Counted from the stretch's first letter, positions 30,918 through 41,933 are shown. The stretch: 64,000 nt of DNA from Liolophura sinensis (GCF_032854445.1 NC_088307.1:6460017-6524016); one strand, 5' to 3'. Made by a program: numbers and translations. Notes: generated by a model not told the origin, from the letters alone.

Positions 30918-33900
30918 GTGATTTTCAAATTGACCGATAGAAGTCAGCAAACAGACGGGTGGTCAGTTGTCACGAACAAGAGGACTCGAGATGTGCGAAT
31001 ACAAGGAATAAAAAGTCCACAGAATGGAAAGTCAGTTGGCCGGAATATCGACGGTAAAACTACTGTGGGGGCGGCCTCAGCCATAGGAGAAATGACGCAA
31101 GACACAGGTGAGAACGAGCGCACCTTGGTTTGCTCGCAGTCTTCTGAGAGTTTGTTACAGCCTTCTACATCTGCAAGGCGACGAATAAACCCGTGCCGAA
31201 TTTGTCTTGTGCAAGAAGAAATGTGCCTAACAACAAGCCGAACAATAGAGCGCAATAAAAAAACTTTCTTTCTCATAATGGTGCTGATTACCTTACTCAA
31301 CTGTAATGGTTTACGAGCTGAAAATAAGTTCGAACGCCTGTATAACGGACTGAATGGAGGTATAATTTGCCTGCAAGAAACTCACTTCGATGATGAAATC
31401 GTAAGTAAAGTACAACGGTCAATTGAAGGCAAAGTCTACGCCAGTAACTCGCTAACTGCACAAAAGGGGTTGCCATTATTATTACCAATTCCCTTATAGA
31501 CAAAGTTATGGGTGTAACATCTGATAATGAGGGACGATTAATTCACTTGACTGGAGATAGAAGACAAAATGATAGATATGGTACATGTTTACGTTCCTAA
31601 TAGTATAGCAGAGCGATATGATTTTTTAACGAAGTGGATACATTTCTTACAGGGAATTTTAAAATATTCGTTCGGGATCGCAGTGTGGTTTTCCAGTCAA
31701 GAGATAGGGCATCTAAGCGCCTCGAAAGTGGTAAGTCCAGGGGGGTAATTACAAGAGTTCATGTCAAGGCATAATCTAGTTGATATTTGGCGTGAAAGAA
31801 AACCCGGAAGAGTAATGCTTACGTAGCACAGAACTGTAGAAAATGCTTTGCGCCAGAGCCGCATGGATCACGTTAATCTCCAGGGAAATTGTTGTCAGTT
31901 GTAAACCTGTATATGTGAATAATACGTCCTTTAGTCACCATGCTGTACTCTGTACTATATGAAGTGTGATTTTTCACCGGTTGAAATCGGTCCTGGTCTG
32001 TATTGCTTTAACGATAGGTTACTGGAAGATGATGAATTTTGAGTGTATATGAACAAGAAAACCGTAATGTGGCAATTCTAAGATCAAAAGCTCGATATCC
32101 TCATGAAAGTGATAAAAACAGCCCTGTTAGATGTGGTCTATAAGTACTACTCCAGTTTGTTTAAGAAAGAAGATATTGACGAAGGGGCTTCCAAAAAAGT
32201 TTTGTCATATGTTGATGTCTCCATAGAAAAGAATGATCAAGAGAAATCTTTCTATATGGTGTCACACCAGTGTTCACTTGAAGTGTTGTTACATTTTGGC
32301 TTTGGAGAGAATTTCCGCAAATGGATATCCATCTTTTATACAGATATGGGGGAGCGGGCGCTCTGAAGTCATATCACCACATACTTTTCAATTGGACAGT
32401 GAATTAGGCTAGGGTGTCCGATTTCTTCCTTATTGTATGTACTTAGTGTTGAGTCCTTAGGATCTATGATTACAGCGGAGAATGTTATGAAGGACTTAGA
32501 AATCCCGGGCTCCCCAGAAAAGCGTCTCTTATTCCAACCTGCAGATGACACAGCGGTGACCGTAAATGAGCGAGAGTGTGTTAAATATGTTATAGACAAT
32601 GTGAGTTTGTATTTATTTATTTATTTCATTGTTATTTTACGCCGTACTCAAGAATATTTCACTTATACGACGGCGGCCAGCATTATGGTGGGTGGAAACC
32701 GGGCAGAGCCCGGGGGAAACCCACGACCATCCGCAGGTTGAGAGGAAGCCAGCATGAGCTGGACTTAAGCTCACAGCGACCACATTGGTGGGAGGCTCCT
32801 GGGTCATTACGCTGCGCTAGCGCGCTAACCAACTGATCCCCGGAGGCCCCTTGTGATAAGGCATGTTTGTATGATAAGGCGTCTAACGCAAAAGTAAATA
32901 TTGATAAGTGAGAGATATTACCTATGTGTACAGACTGCCAGGATCGTACAATTGAGGGCATTCCCGTGGTTAATCACAGTATCTGTGTACTAGGTTTTTA
33001 GATCGGGCCTGATTAAACAGCATATTATGTAGAAAACTGGAACAAAGGCATAAACAGAGTCAAGTCTATGCTACACCTATGGGAACAAACGGGACTATCG
33101 CTAAATGGGAGAGTCGCAGTTATTACAACTTTATTGATATCTAGATTGTGGTATTGTATGGCTGTTTGTGCCGGTTCCAGAGAAATGTATTAATGATCTT
33201 ACACATGAAGCCGTATGTGTAGATTTTCTGTGGTGTCAGCGGTGACATCTGATAGCACATGGAGTCGTTATTAACTCTTTTAAAAAACGGTGGCTTAAAT
33301 ATGCCAGACAAGGCAACCAAGGTTTCGCCTCAAAATGTTGGGTCGTTTTTTTAATCAGAATTATCGAGCAGTGTTGAAAGTGTTTTTTTCCCCCATATTT
33401 TCTGTCAAAATGGTATTCCTTGTCAGAGACCTATTTTATAAATAATTGCTTGATGTCTTACCAGAGTGTTACAAGGAGTTCTTTTTACCATGGACAAAAG
33501 TATGACTTGAACTGTGTATTGAGAGCCGGGAACAGGTACCCAGCCAACTGATATTTTTAAATGCCAATATGAAGCTTAATGGTAGGCGTTTGTTTTATAA
33601 ACTGTTTATCAAATCCAAACTGCTTTGTGTGCGGTATTTTTTATATGAATGCATTCCCGGATTCCTGCCAGAGGTAGCTATCAGAAAAATTGTGTCAGAG
33701 ACATTCCCTGAGGCTGACCTTGCACAGATAAACACCATACACAGAATGATTAAAGAGACTATTCCACCGCAATGATTCACAATAGTAGATGACAGTGGTA
33801 CTGCTTGTACATCAAGTAGAAGAAGGGACGTAGTACGCCAGTTTCAGTCTTGAAAAACAAGCATTTTTATAAGCTACTTTCATAGAAACGTAGGTAGAGT

Positions 33901-34324
33901 CTGCCTCAGTTCGACACTGGTTAAGGGTTTTAGTAACATTGAAGTCGATCATTTATGGAGTTGTATTTTATTACCTGGAAAATGGCCTGATTGTACTCTG
34001 CTGGATTGTAAAATTTGTCATAATTCTGTGTATACAATAGAGATGCTTTTCAAAATAGGGTATGTGGATAGCTATTTGTGTCTTCTTTGTGAAACGCATA
34101 TGGAATAAGTTTTTCACTTAATGATCCATTGTCCTGTGTTAACCCAATTTATAAAATATGTTGGTGATATTACTGAAACTTTGCTCAGACAAATGCCTAT
34201 GAGTGTCAGTTTTGAATGTATGTTGCTCTTTGGGTACCCATTGCGACATGCAAAACTGTGTTTTCATTTTCTAAACATTGTCCAAAGCTCTGCTGGACTA
34301 GCTATATGGAAACAGAGGGTTTAG
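30918..34324 (+). pseudogene. LINE ORF2 remnant, copy A
   Basis: A Ser/Thr-rich linker leads into the apurinic-endonuclease start (LNCNGLRAENKFERLYNGL, then ICLQETHFDD). Later fragments are YVPNSIAERYDF, LVDIWRERKPGR and an SRMDHV-type endonuclease end. RT remnants follow (FGFGENFRKWI, FQPADDTAVTV), and the C-terminal region ends HFLNIVQSSAGLAIWKQR. The family nicks target DNA and reverse transcribes LINE RNA. Many frame breaks, a SINE insertion and internal deletions leave it non-functional. Confidence 0.75.
32613..32851 (-). mobile_element. SINE family A in LINE copy A ORF2
   Basis: Minus-strand copy with the (AAAT)n tail at the left and the tRNA-like head at the right (gcgctagcgcgctaaccaac). 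It matches the SINE at 41934-42168 in copy B at the same LINE position, so it predates the A/B split. The central part lacks the box-B-side gcagacc segment, as in B. Confidence 0.85.
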
Positions 34325-34741
34325 TGACTAGCTAACAAGCGGATCGTGTGTGTTGAAAAAAATTGTCAAAGCTCTTCTTTACAGTAAAGTTAAAGAGGCA
34401 CACGTTTACCATAACAACAAGAGTAAGATATCCAACTTAACTGCAAAATATATCTAATACAAACCATTTTTTAAAATAAATGACACAGATGATGTTCAGG
34501 TCTTTGGATAAATACAAATAGTATGTATACCCAGGCAAGTGTGTTAATATATATGCTTGATCTATGTGTATAATTTTAGTGTGTATATTTTGATAGATCC
34601 CTCTTCCATGGCTATATCTGTGATATTCTTATTTTTTTAACCATTGCCACGATTTTGGATATGCACAAACCTGTATTTCTGTACGAACAGAAATACTGAT
34701 TTTTTCAAAAGAAAAAAATATAATAAAGAGTGCTAGATTAA

Positions 34742-34771
34742 CATGCAAGGGGTACCCGGACCGGGTTGTCC
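34742..34771 (+). pseudogene. 3' half of tRNA-Ala flanking LINE copy A
   Basis: catgcaaggggtacccgg followed by accgggttgtcc matches the second half of a tRNA-Ala gene with a short gap. The next bases (aaacaactttt...gcaatta) are the spacer that follows UGC-type genes, not AGC-type. Same arrangement after the other copies: 44071-44099, 50610-50638, 56130-56157 and 62668-62696. Confidence 0.7.
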
Positions 34772-34947
34772 AAACAACTTTTCCAGCAATTAGTGCAAAG
34801 TATAGTGTTGAATCCTAGTTTCAGCTTTTAGAAAACAAAAGGAATTTTATTTTGAAATTTCACAGGCCAATAGATTTTCGCTGATACCTGTGTTTTTAGC
34901 AGATATGAGGCTAGATGTTGTGCTTAATAGACTACATTAACCAACAA

Positions 34948-35020
34948 GGGGAGCTAACTCAGATGGTAGAGCGCTCCCTTAGCATACCTCCCTTAGCGGT
35001 ATCTGATGCCCGGGTTCTCG
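34948..35020 (+). pseudogene. tRNA-Ala(AGC)-like relic
   Basis: Keeps the 5' half (ggggagctaactcagatgg) and TTAGCAT, but the 3' side of the anticodon stem and the T arm are rearranged (acctcccttagcggtatctg). It cannot form a cloverleaf. Confidence 0.75.
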
Positions 35021-35164
35021 GGTAGGTAAAGTTTTTCTGATCGTTTTCCACACCGCTTCAAGTGAGTTTATCCGTCCATCCTATACACCAAATATTTAAG
35101 AAAGATTATTTCTTAACAACCACAAGTTTCGTAGTGATGGGAAAATATGTGGAAAGCTTTTCAT

Positions 35165-35205
35165 TGGGTGGGGGTGGGGGTGGGGGTGGGGGTGGGGGTG
35201 GGGGC
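35165..35205 (+). repeat. (GGGGGT)n tract
   Basis: About six GGGGGT repeats on the plus strand, able to form G-quadruplexes. It occupies the position where a UGC tRNA 5' end would be expected. Same tract at 44494-44535 and 56552-56593; shorter at about 51038-51058 and 63096-63116. Confidence 0.85.
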
Positions 35206-35264
35206 TGCAGTTAGCGCAAAGTCCACTCTGGAAAGTAATTTCAGCTTTTAGAAAACATAAGAGG

Positions 35265-35324
35265 TTTACATGGTAGAGCGCGCTTTGCATGCCAGCGGTA
35301 CTGGGATCGATGCCCGGCCTTTCC
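35265..35324 (+). pseudogene. tRNA-Ala(UGC)-like relic, 5' end missing
   Basis: Starts at tacatggtagagcg and keeps a TTTGCAT loop and the T arm (gggatcgatgcccgg). The acceptor 5' strand and part of the D arm are gone. Confidence 0.75.
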
Positions 35325-35517
35325 AAACAACTTTTACTGCAATTAGCGCACGGTTCACATTTATATAGTAGTTTTAGGCTTTAGATAAAATAAGGAAGTT
35401 TGTTGTTTTTAATATCACAGACCAACAAATATATATATTTTTTTTCACTCAGAACTTTCTTATCAGCAGGCCTTAGGCTAGAATGTTGTCCTTAATACAT
35501 ACCACATAAAACAACAC

Positions 35518-35589
35518 GGGGAGCTAGCTCAGATGGTAGAGCGCTCGCTTAGCATGCGAGAGGTACCGGGATCGATGCCCGGGTTCTCC
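35518..35589 (+). tRNA. tRNA-Ala(AGC), intact
   Basis: 72 nt with all four stems paired: acceptor GGGGAGC/GTTCTCC (with G-U pairs), D stem GCTC/GAGC, anticodon stem CTCGC/GCGAG around TTAGCAT (anticodon AGC), T stem CCGGG/CCCGG with loop ATCGATG. The A at T-loop position 54 also occurs in a known animal tRNA-Ala(AGC) subtype. A TTTTT Pol III terminator lies about 14 nt downstream. CCA is not encoded, as expected in a eukaryote. Confidence 0.9.
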
Positions 35590-35779
35590 AAGTAGTACAT
35601 TATTTTTGATCGTGTTGCACACCGTTGCAAGAAAGTCTACTTGTCCTAACCGTTCACCAAATGCAATGTTTATAATGACTGAAAATCCAGGTACATAGGT
35701 GTGCAGCACCACATCCTATTTTCCTTAACAGCCACAAGTTCCGTCTTAGTCATATTGGGATACGTGGAAAGCTCTTGAT

Positions 35780-35851
35780 GGGGGGCTAGCTCACATGGTA
35801 GAACGCTCGCTTTGCATGCGAGAGGTACCGGGATCGATGCCCGGGCTCTCC
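35780..35851 (+). tRNA. tRNA-Ala(UGC), one D-stem mismatch
   Basis: 72 nt, acceptor GGGGGGC/GCTCTCC, anticodon stem CTCGC/GCGAG around TTTGCAT (anticodon UGC), intact T arm. The D stem reads GCTC/GAAC, one mismatch, so activity is uncertain. A TTTT run lies within 45 nt downstream. Confidence 0.75.
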
Positions 35852-36026
35852 AAACAACATTTACTGCAATAAGCTCAAAGTTCTCTTTTGAATAGTAGTT
35901 TCAGCTTGTAGAAACATAAGCAAGTTTATTTTGAAATTTCACCCGCCAATGTATTTTCGCTGATATCTTTGTTTTCAGCAGGTCTTAGGCTAGCTGTTGT
36001 TCTTAATACATACTACATTAACAAAC

Positions 36027-36260
36027 AAGGGGAGCCACAAGGAGACAGATGAGGCTGCGAGTGACGCCCCTTTGGCCTTGCTAGGCATCCCTCCCAGCTG
36101 CCGGCATAGACAGGTCCACATTTTGATGCTCAACCTATGTCAAGATTTTTATGGCCTCTTTCTAACAGGCTGGGCCAGGCATGCACCAAAGCTTATTGGC
36201 CACGGAATGTTTGGCACTGAGCTACAGCGCTAAACTTTAACATTGTCGCATATTGGAAAT
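36027..36260 (+). other. AGC tRNA start replaced by unidentified sequence
   Basis: An AGC spacer leads to ggggagcca at about 36030, then about 215 bp of GC-richer unrelated sequence (from caaggagacagatgaggctg) before spacer 2 resumes near 36240. No tRNA 3' part remains. The same insert recurs near 45357-45590 and 57415-57648. Origin unknown. Confidence 0.55.
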
Positions 36261-36380
36261 AATGGGGATATGGGGCCATTTTGCTGAACAGCCACAAGTT
36301 TCGTCGTACTGATATGAAGAGATTTTAAAAGGTTCTCATGGTGTTTAAGGGGAGGGGTGGGTGGGTGGGGGGGGGGGGGC

Positions 36381-36447
36381 GTCGTAGTTTACATGGTAGA
36401 GCGCGCTTTGGATGCAAGCGGTACCGGGATCGATACCCGGCCTTTCC
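36381..36447 (+). pseudogene. tRNA-Ala(UGC)-like relic
   Basis: Preceded by a poly-G run. Keeps tttacatggtagagcgcgc and the T arm. The loop reads TTTGGAT and the anticodon stem is unpaired. Confidence 0.7.
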
Positions 36448-36634
36448 AAACAACTTTTTTTGGAATAAGCTCAAAGTTCACTTTTAGATAGTAGTTTCAA
36501 GCTTTACAAAACATAAGAGGGTTTTTTAGATTCGCAGGCCAAGCAATATATATATAATTTTCCACTCATTTTTTTTCTCTTAGCAGGCCTTAGGCTAGAA
36601 GGTTGTCCTTAATGTACACTACATATCCCAGCAA

Positions 36635-36706
36635 GGGGAGCTAGCTCAAATGGTAGATCGCTCGCTTAGCATGCGAGATGTACCGGGATCGATGCCCGGG
36701 TTCTCC
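36635..36706 (+). tRNA. tRNA-Ala(AGC), slightly degenerate
   Basis: Cloverleaf with anticodon AGC. The D stem is GCTC/GATC (one mismatch) and the variable loop is ATGTA. Acceptor, anticodon and T stems pair. Possibly a decaying gene. Confidence 0.65.
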
Positions 36707-36896
36707 AAGTAGTACACTGTTTTTGATCGTGTTGCACACCGTTTCAAGAAAGCCTACTCGTCCAACCTATTCACCAATTGTGATGTTTATAATTACTGAG
36801 AAGCCAGGTACATAAGCATGCAGCACCACATCCTATTTTCCTTAACAGCCACAAGTTTCGTCTTAGTCATATGGGGATACGTGGAAAATTCTTAAT

Positions 36897-36968
36897 TGGG
36901 GTCTAGCTCACATGGTAGAGCGCTCGCTTTGCATGCGAGAGGTACCGGGATCGATGCCCGGGCTCTCC
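36897..36968 (+). pseudogene. tRNA-Ala(UGC) with damaged acceptor stem
   Basis: D, anticodon (TTTGCAT) and T arms are intact. The 5' acceptor strand reads TGGGGTC and fails to pair at two positions with GCTCTCC. Confidence 0.65.
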
Positions 36969-37145
36969 AAACAACATTTACTGCAATAAGCTCAAATTTC
37001 TCTTTTAAATAGTAGTTTCAGCTTGTAGAAACATAAGCAAGTTTATTTTGAAATTTCACCGGCCAATATATTTTCGCTGATACCTGTCTTATCAGCAGGT
37101 GTTAGCCTAGATGTTCTTCTGAATATATACCACTTCAGCCAACAC

Positions 37146-37180
37146 GAGGAACCAGTTCAGATGGTAGATCGATCGCTTAG
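37146..37180 (+). pseudogene. 5' half of tRNA-Ala(AGC), cut by LINE copy B
   Basis: Same half-gene and same break point (after cgcttag) as at copy A, with the AGC-type spacer on its left. Confidence 0.8.
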
Positions 37181-37451
37181 ATTAGGGAAGTCAGTGCTGA
37201 CAGCCGAGGTGATCGGACGTGTTTGCAGCATAGTCCGGAGCATAACATTGGTTGTTGTTGTAGTTCTGCTGAATAATTGCAACTGGGGGTTCCTGGTTTT
37301 TCCAGGAGCCACGATGATCACACCCGGGGGCTGTGGGCCACGAGGAAGGGGAAGAAAGTATTAAAAGGAATTTTCACTTATTGTTAATATTGGAGACCAC
37401 GAAAATTTCTGCCGAGAAAGTGATTCGAGTCGTGGAGCAGGTGTGTTGGAG

Positions 37452-38124
37452 ATGAACGCCTTACTCGTCTGTGTACTAAAGGAGCTGAAAAATACGAGCT
37501 AACACTAGTAGACAAAGCATCTAGTGATTTGCTGTGTGATGGACGTGAAATTGACGGTCAGTTCTGTGGGTGTACGGGTGTGACACAGAGAGTTCTTGTC
37601 GTGTCGTTTTTACATCAATCTGCATATGTGGATAAAGATGAAATAGTGAAGAAACTGGAGGAATTTGGCGTAGAAATCTTTTCAGATAATAAAAGAAGGT
37701 TTTATCCTGGCACCAAAGAGAATGACGGCACAAGATACCATCTCTACCATACGCCTCGAAAGTTTCATCTGGAGACAATGCGGATTTTTTCAGAGTTGTT
37801 CACAATAATGAGAAGAAAGTGTGTTCATTGTGTTTGGCAAAGGACCATATATTTCGTCAGTGCCCGGACCTTAGGTGCTACACATGCGTAGAGCAAGGAC
37901 ATGTAGCCCGTGCATGTCATGCGGACAGATCTAATGGGTGTCACCAATATGGGAGGAAGTGCTATTGTTTATTGTGTGTTCAAAGGACTATAGCTGTGAC
38001 ACGAACTCCGGACTTTGCGTGTGAGCGCTGTGGTCTGGAATACTGCGAGTGTGCAGAGACGGAAAGCCTTCAGTCAGTGCCCCCTTCGACTGCCAACCTA
38101 AAGTCACAGTGGCGTGGACCATAA
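37452..38124 (+). pseudogene. LINE ORF1 remnant, copy B
   Basis: The N-terminal part (from MNALL at 37452) is shifted at the start relative to copies C-E. The middle block lies at 37529-37891 and the knuckle block at 37819-38124 in another frame, because of two extra bases near 37740 compared with copy A. Both CCHC knuckles and a Cys-rich tail (CLLCVQRT, CERCGLEYCEC) are present. Confidence 0.7.
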
Positions 38125-38911
38125 TCAAAGCGTGCAAATGGAAAGGGAGGGGAGTGGTAGGATAGACCAGAGCATGCTCGACAGTACCCCCAAGCAATGG
38201 TACGGTAGATGAATGTAAAAACAGGTGATTTTCAAATTGACCGATAGAAGCCAGCAAACAGACGGGTGGTCAGTTGTCACGAACAAGAGGACTCGAGATG
38301 TGCGACTACAAGGAATAAGAAGTCCACAGGATGGAAAGTCAGTTGGCCGGAATATCGACGGTGAAACTACTGTGGGGGCGGCCTCAGCCATAGGAGAAAT
38401 GACGCAAGACACAGGTGAGAACGAGCGCACCTTGGTTTGCTCGCAGTCTTCTGAGAGTTTGTTACAGCCTTCTACATCTGCAAGGCGACGAATAAACCTG
38501 TGCCGAATTTGTCTTGTGCAAGAAGAAATGTGCCAAACAACAAGCCGAACAATAGAGCGCAATAAAATAACTTTCTTTCTCATAATGGTGCTGATTACCT
38601 TACTCAACTGTAATGGTTTACGAGCGGAAAATCAATTCGAACGCCTGTATAACGGAGTGAATGGAGATATAATTTGCCTGCAAGAAACTCACTTCGATGA
38701 TGAAATCGTAAGTAAAGTACAACGGTCAATGGAAGGCAAAGTCTACGCCAGTAACTCGCTAACTGCACAAAAGGGGTTGCCGTTATTATTACCAATTTCC
38801 TTATAGACAAAGTTATGGGTGTAACATCTGATAATGAGGGACGATTAATTCACTTGACTTTGGAGATAGAAGACAAAATGATAGATATGGTACATGTTTA
38901 CGTTCCTAATA

Positions 38912-40457
38912 AACTACCACGCAAAAGAAAGGTTTCACCGTATTTTTTGTCATAAAAAAAATAAAAGCGCGGTTCCGGATTTGATTCTAAGCAGGACATG
39001 GTGTATGACTGCATCGTTTCCTCTACCAGAACGCATCGTCACGAACGCAGCAATTGGAATTGTGAAATTGCGATAACATGCAAAACGTCCTTTTGAGGCA
39101 TGGCTCGTGATGCACGTGCGGTAATGTTGCATAAATACTCTTGCTCGAAAGAGCAGACATTCAGTGACCAAAAAAACACCAACAGTATGCCAAGTCTTAC
39201 GGAAGCGCAACGAGACCAGGCTATCGGTATGTCCACCATGGGAGTCTCGCAACGTCACATTGCAAGAACGTTCAACTGCAGCCAAACCACCATTAGGAGG
39301 TTGTTGATACGCTATCAGCAGACAGGCCAGACCCAAGACAGACCAAGATCGGGAAGACCGACGGTAACAACTGCGGCTGAAGATCGCTACATCCGGCAGA
39401 TCCACCTCCGAAACCGATTCGTCACGGCGACGTCAACAGCGGGGACGGCACTATGCCATGTCATCAGCCCCAGGACAACACTGCGTCGTCTTCGTTCAGC
39501 TGGTTTACGACCTTACCGCCCCTTCCGTAGGATGGCCTTGACCCTTTTACACCGTCAACGCAGATTGCGATGGGCACGTATTGTACGTCGGTGGCAGCGA
39601 CGTGACTGGGCGAGAGTGCTGTTTACAGACGAGAGCAGGTTCTGTCTATTCAGGAACGATGGCAGAGTTCGAGTTTTCCGACGAAGAGGCGAGCGTCTCG
39701 CGCCAAACTGCGTAAGAGAGGTTTATCCGTTTGGAGGCGGAGGCGTCATGGTTTGGGGAGGGATTTGTGACCAAATGAAGACGCAGCTGGTTATTGTGCG
39801 AGGTAATCTGACTGGCCAGCGATACCTTGATGAGGTACTGAGACCTGTCGTCGTTCCTTTCCTTTAATGACAGCCAAAAGGATCGATCTTGCAACACGAC
39901 AACACAAGACCTCACATTGCCCGCATTTTTACAGACGAGACCGCAAACGTCATCGTGTTGCCCTGGCCAGCCAACTCACCAGACATGAACCCCATTGACC
40001 ATCTCTGGGATCACCTTGACCACCGTTTGAGACAGTTGGTGCCTCCTCCAACTAACCAACAGGAACTTGAGCAAGCTCTGTTAAACCTATGGAACGTTAC
40101 CCCAGCTGACGTCATCCGGCGACGGACGACGTCAATACGGAGGCGTGTGCTTGCATGCATTGATGCCCAGGGTGGCCACACTCGCTACTGATGACTGTAG
40201 TCCTTCATTTCTGTGGATACTGTGACTTTACATGCACTTGCCAGTTAACTTTACATTTGTGTAATTTTTTCTTCTCACCCCTTGTCTCTTTCATTGTGTT
40301 TTGTGGCCAATTGAAAGCCAATATTTTAAAGCCTTTTTGAGAGAATATTTCACAATGATTCCTGTTTATAAACCAATCTTCTTAATTCTTATATCTGACT
40401 TTGTTTTTGTTTTATGGGCTCAAGAAGTGGGTGAAACCATTCTTTTGCCTGGTAGTT
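38912..40457 (+). mobile_element. Tc1/mariner transposon inside LINE copy B
   Basis: 1,546 bp flanked by TA duplications (38910-38911 and 40458-40459). Terminal inverted repeats begin aactaccacgcaaaag on the left and aactaccaggcaaaag on the right, and extend about 28 bp with few mismatches. The empty site (cctaatagtatagcag) is preserved in copies A and D, so the insertion is younger than the duplication that made B. Confidence 0.93.
39187..40191 (+). pseudogene. Tc1/mariner transposase, broken
   Basis: Starts near MPSLTEAQRDQAIGM. An HTH DNA-binding region follows (GVSQRHIARTFNCSQTTIRR, GRP hook RPRSGRPTV), then the catalytic region with FTDESRF (first D), GGGGVMVWGGI, LQHDNTRPH (second D) and SPDMNPIDHLW. 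The third acidic position is D where most Tc1 relatives have E, and the second-to-third spacing is 32 residues rather than 34. Two consecutive stops (39865-39870) split the frame. It would cut and paste the element; this copy cannot. An upstream ATG at 39100 is in frame but probably not the true start. Confidence 0.85.
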
Positions 40458-40944
40458 TAGTATAGCAGAGCGATATGATTTTTTAACGAAGTGGATACAT
40501 TTCTTACAGGGAATTTTAAAATATTCGTTCGGGATCGCAGTGTGGTTTTCCAGTCAAGAGATAGGGCATCTAAGCGCCTCGAAAATGGTAAGTCCAGGGG
40601 GCAATTACAAGAGTTCATGTCAAGGCATAATCTAGTTGATATTTGGCGTGAAAGAAAACCCGGAAGAGTAATGCTTACGTAGCACGGAACTGTTGAAAAT
40701 GCTTTGCGCCAGAGCCGCATAGATCACGTTAATCTCCAGGGAAATTGTGTCAGTTGTAAACCTGTATATATGAATAATACGTCCTTTAGTCACCATGCTG
40801 TACTCTGTACTATATGAAGTGTGATTTTTCACCGGTTGAAATCGGTCCTGGTCTGTATTGTTTTAACGATAGGTTACTGGAAGATGATGAATTTTGCACC
40901 AAGGTGAGACGATGTATAAATGAGCAGTTAACATGTCCATTATA

Positions 40945-41089
40945 TTTTCTTTCTTTATTTGACTGGTGTTTTACGCCGTACTCAAGAATATTTCACTTAT
41001 ACGACGGCGCACCTGTACTGTTTACCAGCATTGTGGTGGGAGCAAACCGGGCAGGGCCCGGGGAAAACCCACGACCAGCCACAGGTTGC
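40945..41089 (-). mobile_element. SINE family A (S1) in LINE copy B
   Basis: Minus-strand, head-truncated copy with a small internal change (cacctgtactgtttaccagc). Flanked by tgtccattatat on the left (40933-40944) and tgtccgttatat on the right (41090-41101), a 12-bp target duplication with one mismatch. Confidence 0.85.
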
Positions 41090-41933
41090 TGTCCGTTATA
41101 TAAGAACGATATATGTGTATGGTGGGATAATCTCAAATGCAAACTGAAAAGTTTGGCTCAGAAGTTTGGTGTAAAAAGGAGTAATGAGCCGTACTGTGAA
41201 ATTAATAAGATACAAAGAGAGTTAGAGAGTGAGTATCGAAGAGCAAGTGTAATCGATAATTATAATCATGATCGTATTTTTGAATTGGAACATAATTTGA
41301 GTGTATATGAACAAGAAAACTGTAATGTGGTACTTTTAAGACAAAAAGGTCGATATCCTCATGAAAGTGATAAAAACAGTAAGTATTTTTTAAATGGCCA
41401 GCATGATTGACGATAATGGAGAAAGCGTGACTTCAATAACAGCCCTGTTAGATGTGGTCTATAAGTACTACTCCAGTTTGTTTAAGAAAGAAGATATTGA
41501 CGAAGGGGCTTCCAAAAAAGTTTTGTCATATGTTGATGTCTCCATAGAAAAGAATGATCAAGAGAAATCTTTCTATATGGTGTCACACCAGTGTTCACAT
41601 GAAGTGTTGTTACATTTTGGCTTTGGAGAGAATTTCCGCAAATGGATATTCATCTTTTATACAGATATGGGGGAGCGGGCGCTCTGAAGTCATATCACCA
41701 CATACTTTTCAATTGGACAGTGAATTAGGCTAGGGTGTCCGAGTTCTTCCTTATTGTATGTATTTAGTGTAGAGTTCTTAGGATCTATGATTACAGCGGA
41801 GAATGTTATCAAGGGCTTAGAAATCCCGGGCTCCCCAGAAAAGTGTCTCTTATTCCAACCTGCAGATGACACAGCGGTGACCGTAAATGAGCGAGAGTGT
41901 GTTAAATATGTTATAGACACTGTGAGTTTGTAT

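Larger units (their letters stand above)
29605..34741 (+). mobile_element. LINE copy A (APE-type, Tx1/L1-like), dead
   Basis: Non-LTR retrotransposon: a 5' region of about 270 bp, ORF1 with two zinc knuckles, ORF2 with endonuclease and RT remnants, and an A-rich 3' end (aataaagagtgctagatta). No LTRs, integrase or protease. ORF1 motifs resemble those I recall from Tx1-group LINEs. It carries a private SINE (29891-30151), a second SINE shared with copy B (32613-32851), and a deletion of about 0.4 kb near 32040 relative to B. Both ORFs have several stops and frameshifts. Confidence 0.8.

Noticed and set aside
39646-39915. Minus-strand open frames across the transposase
   Set aside because: Shadow frames of the Tc1/mariner transposase; the plus-strand frame carries the family motifs.
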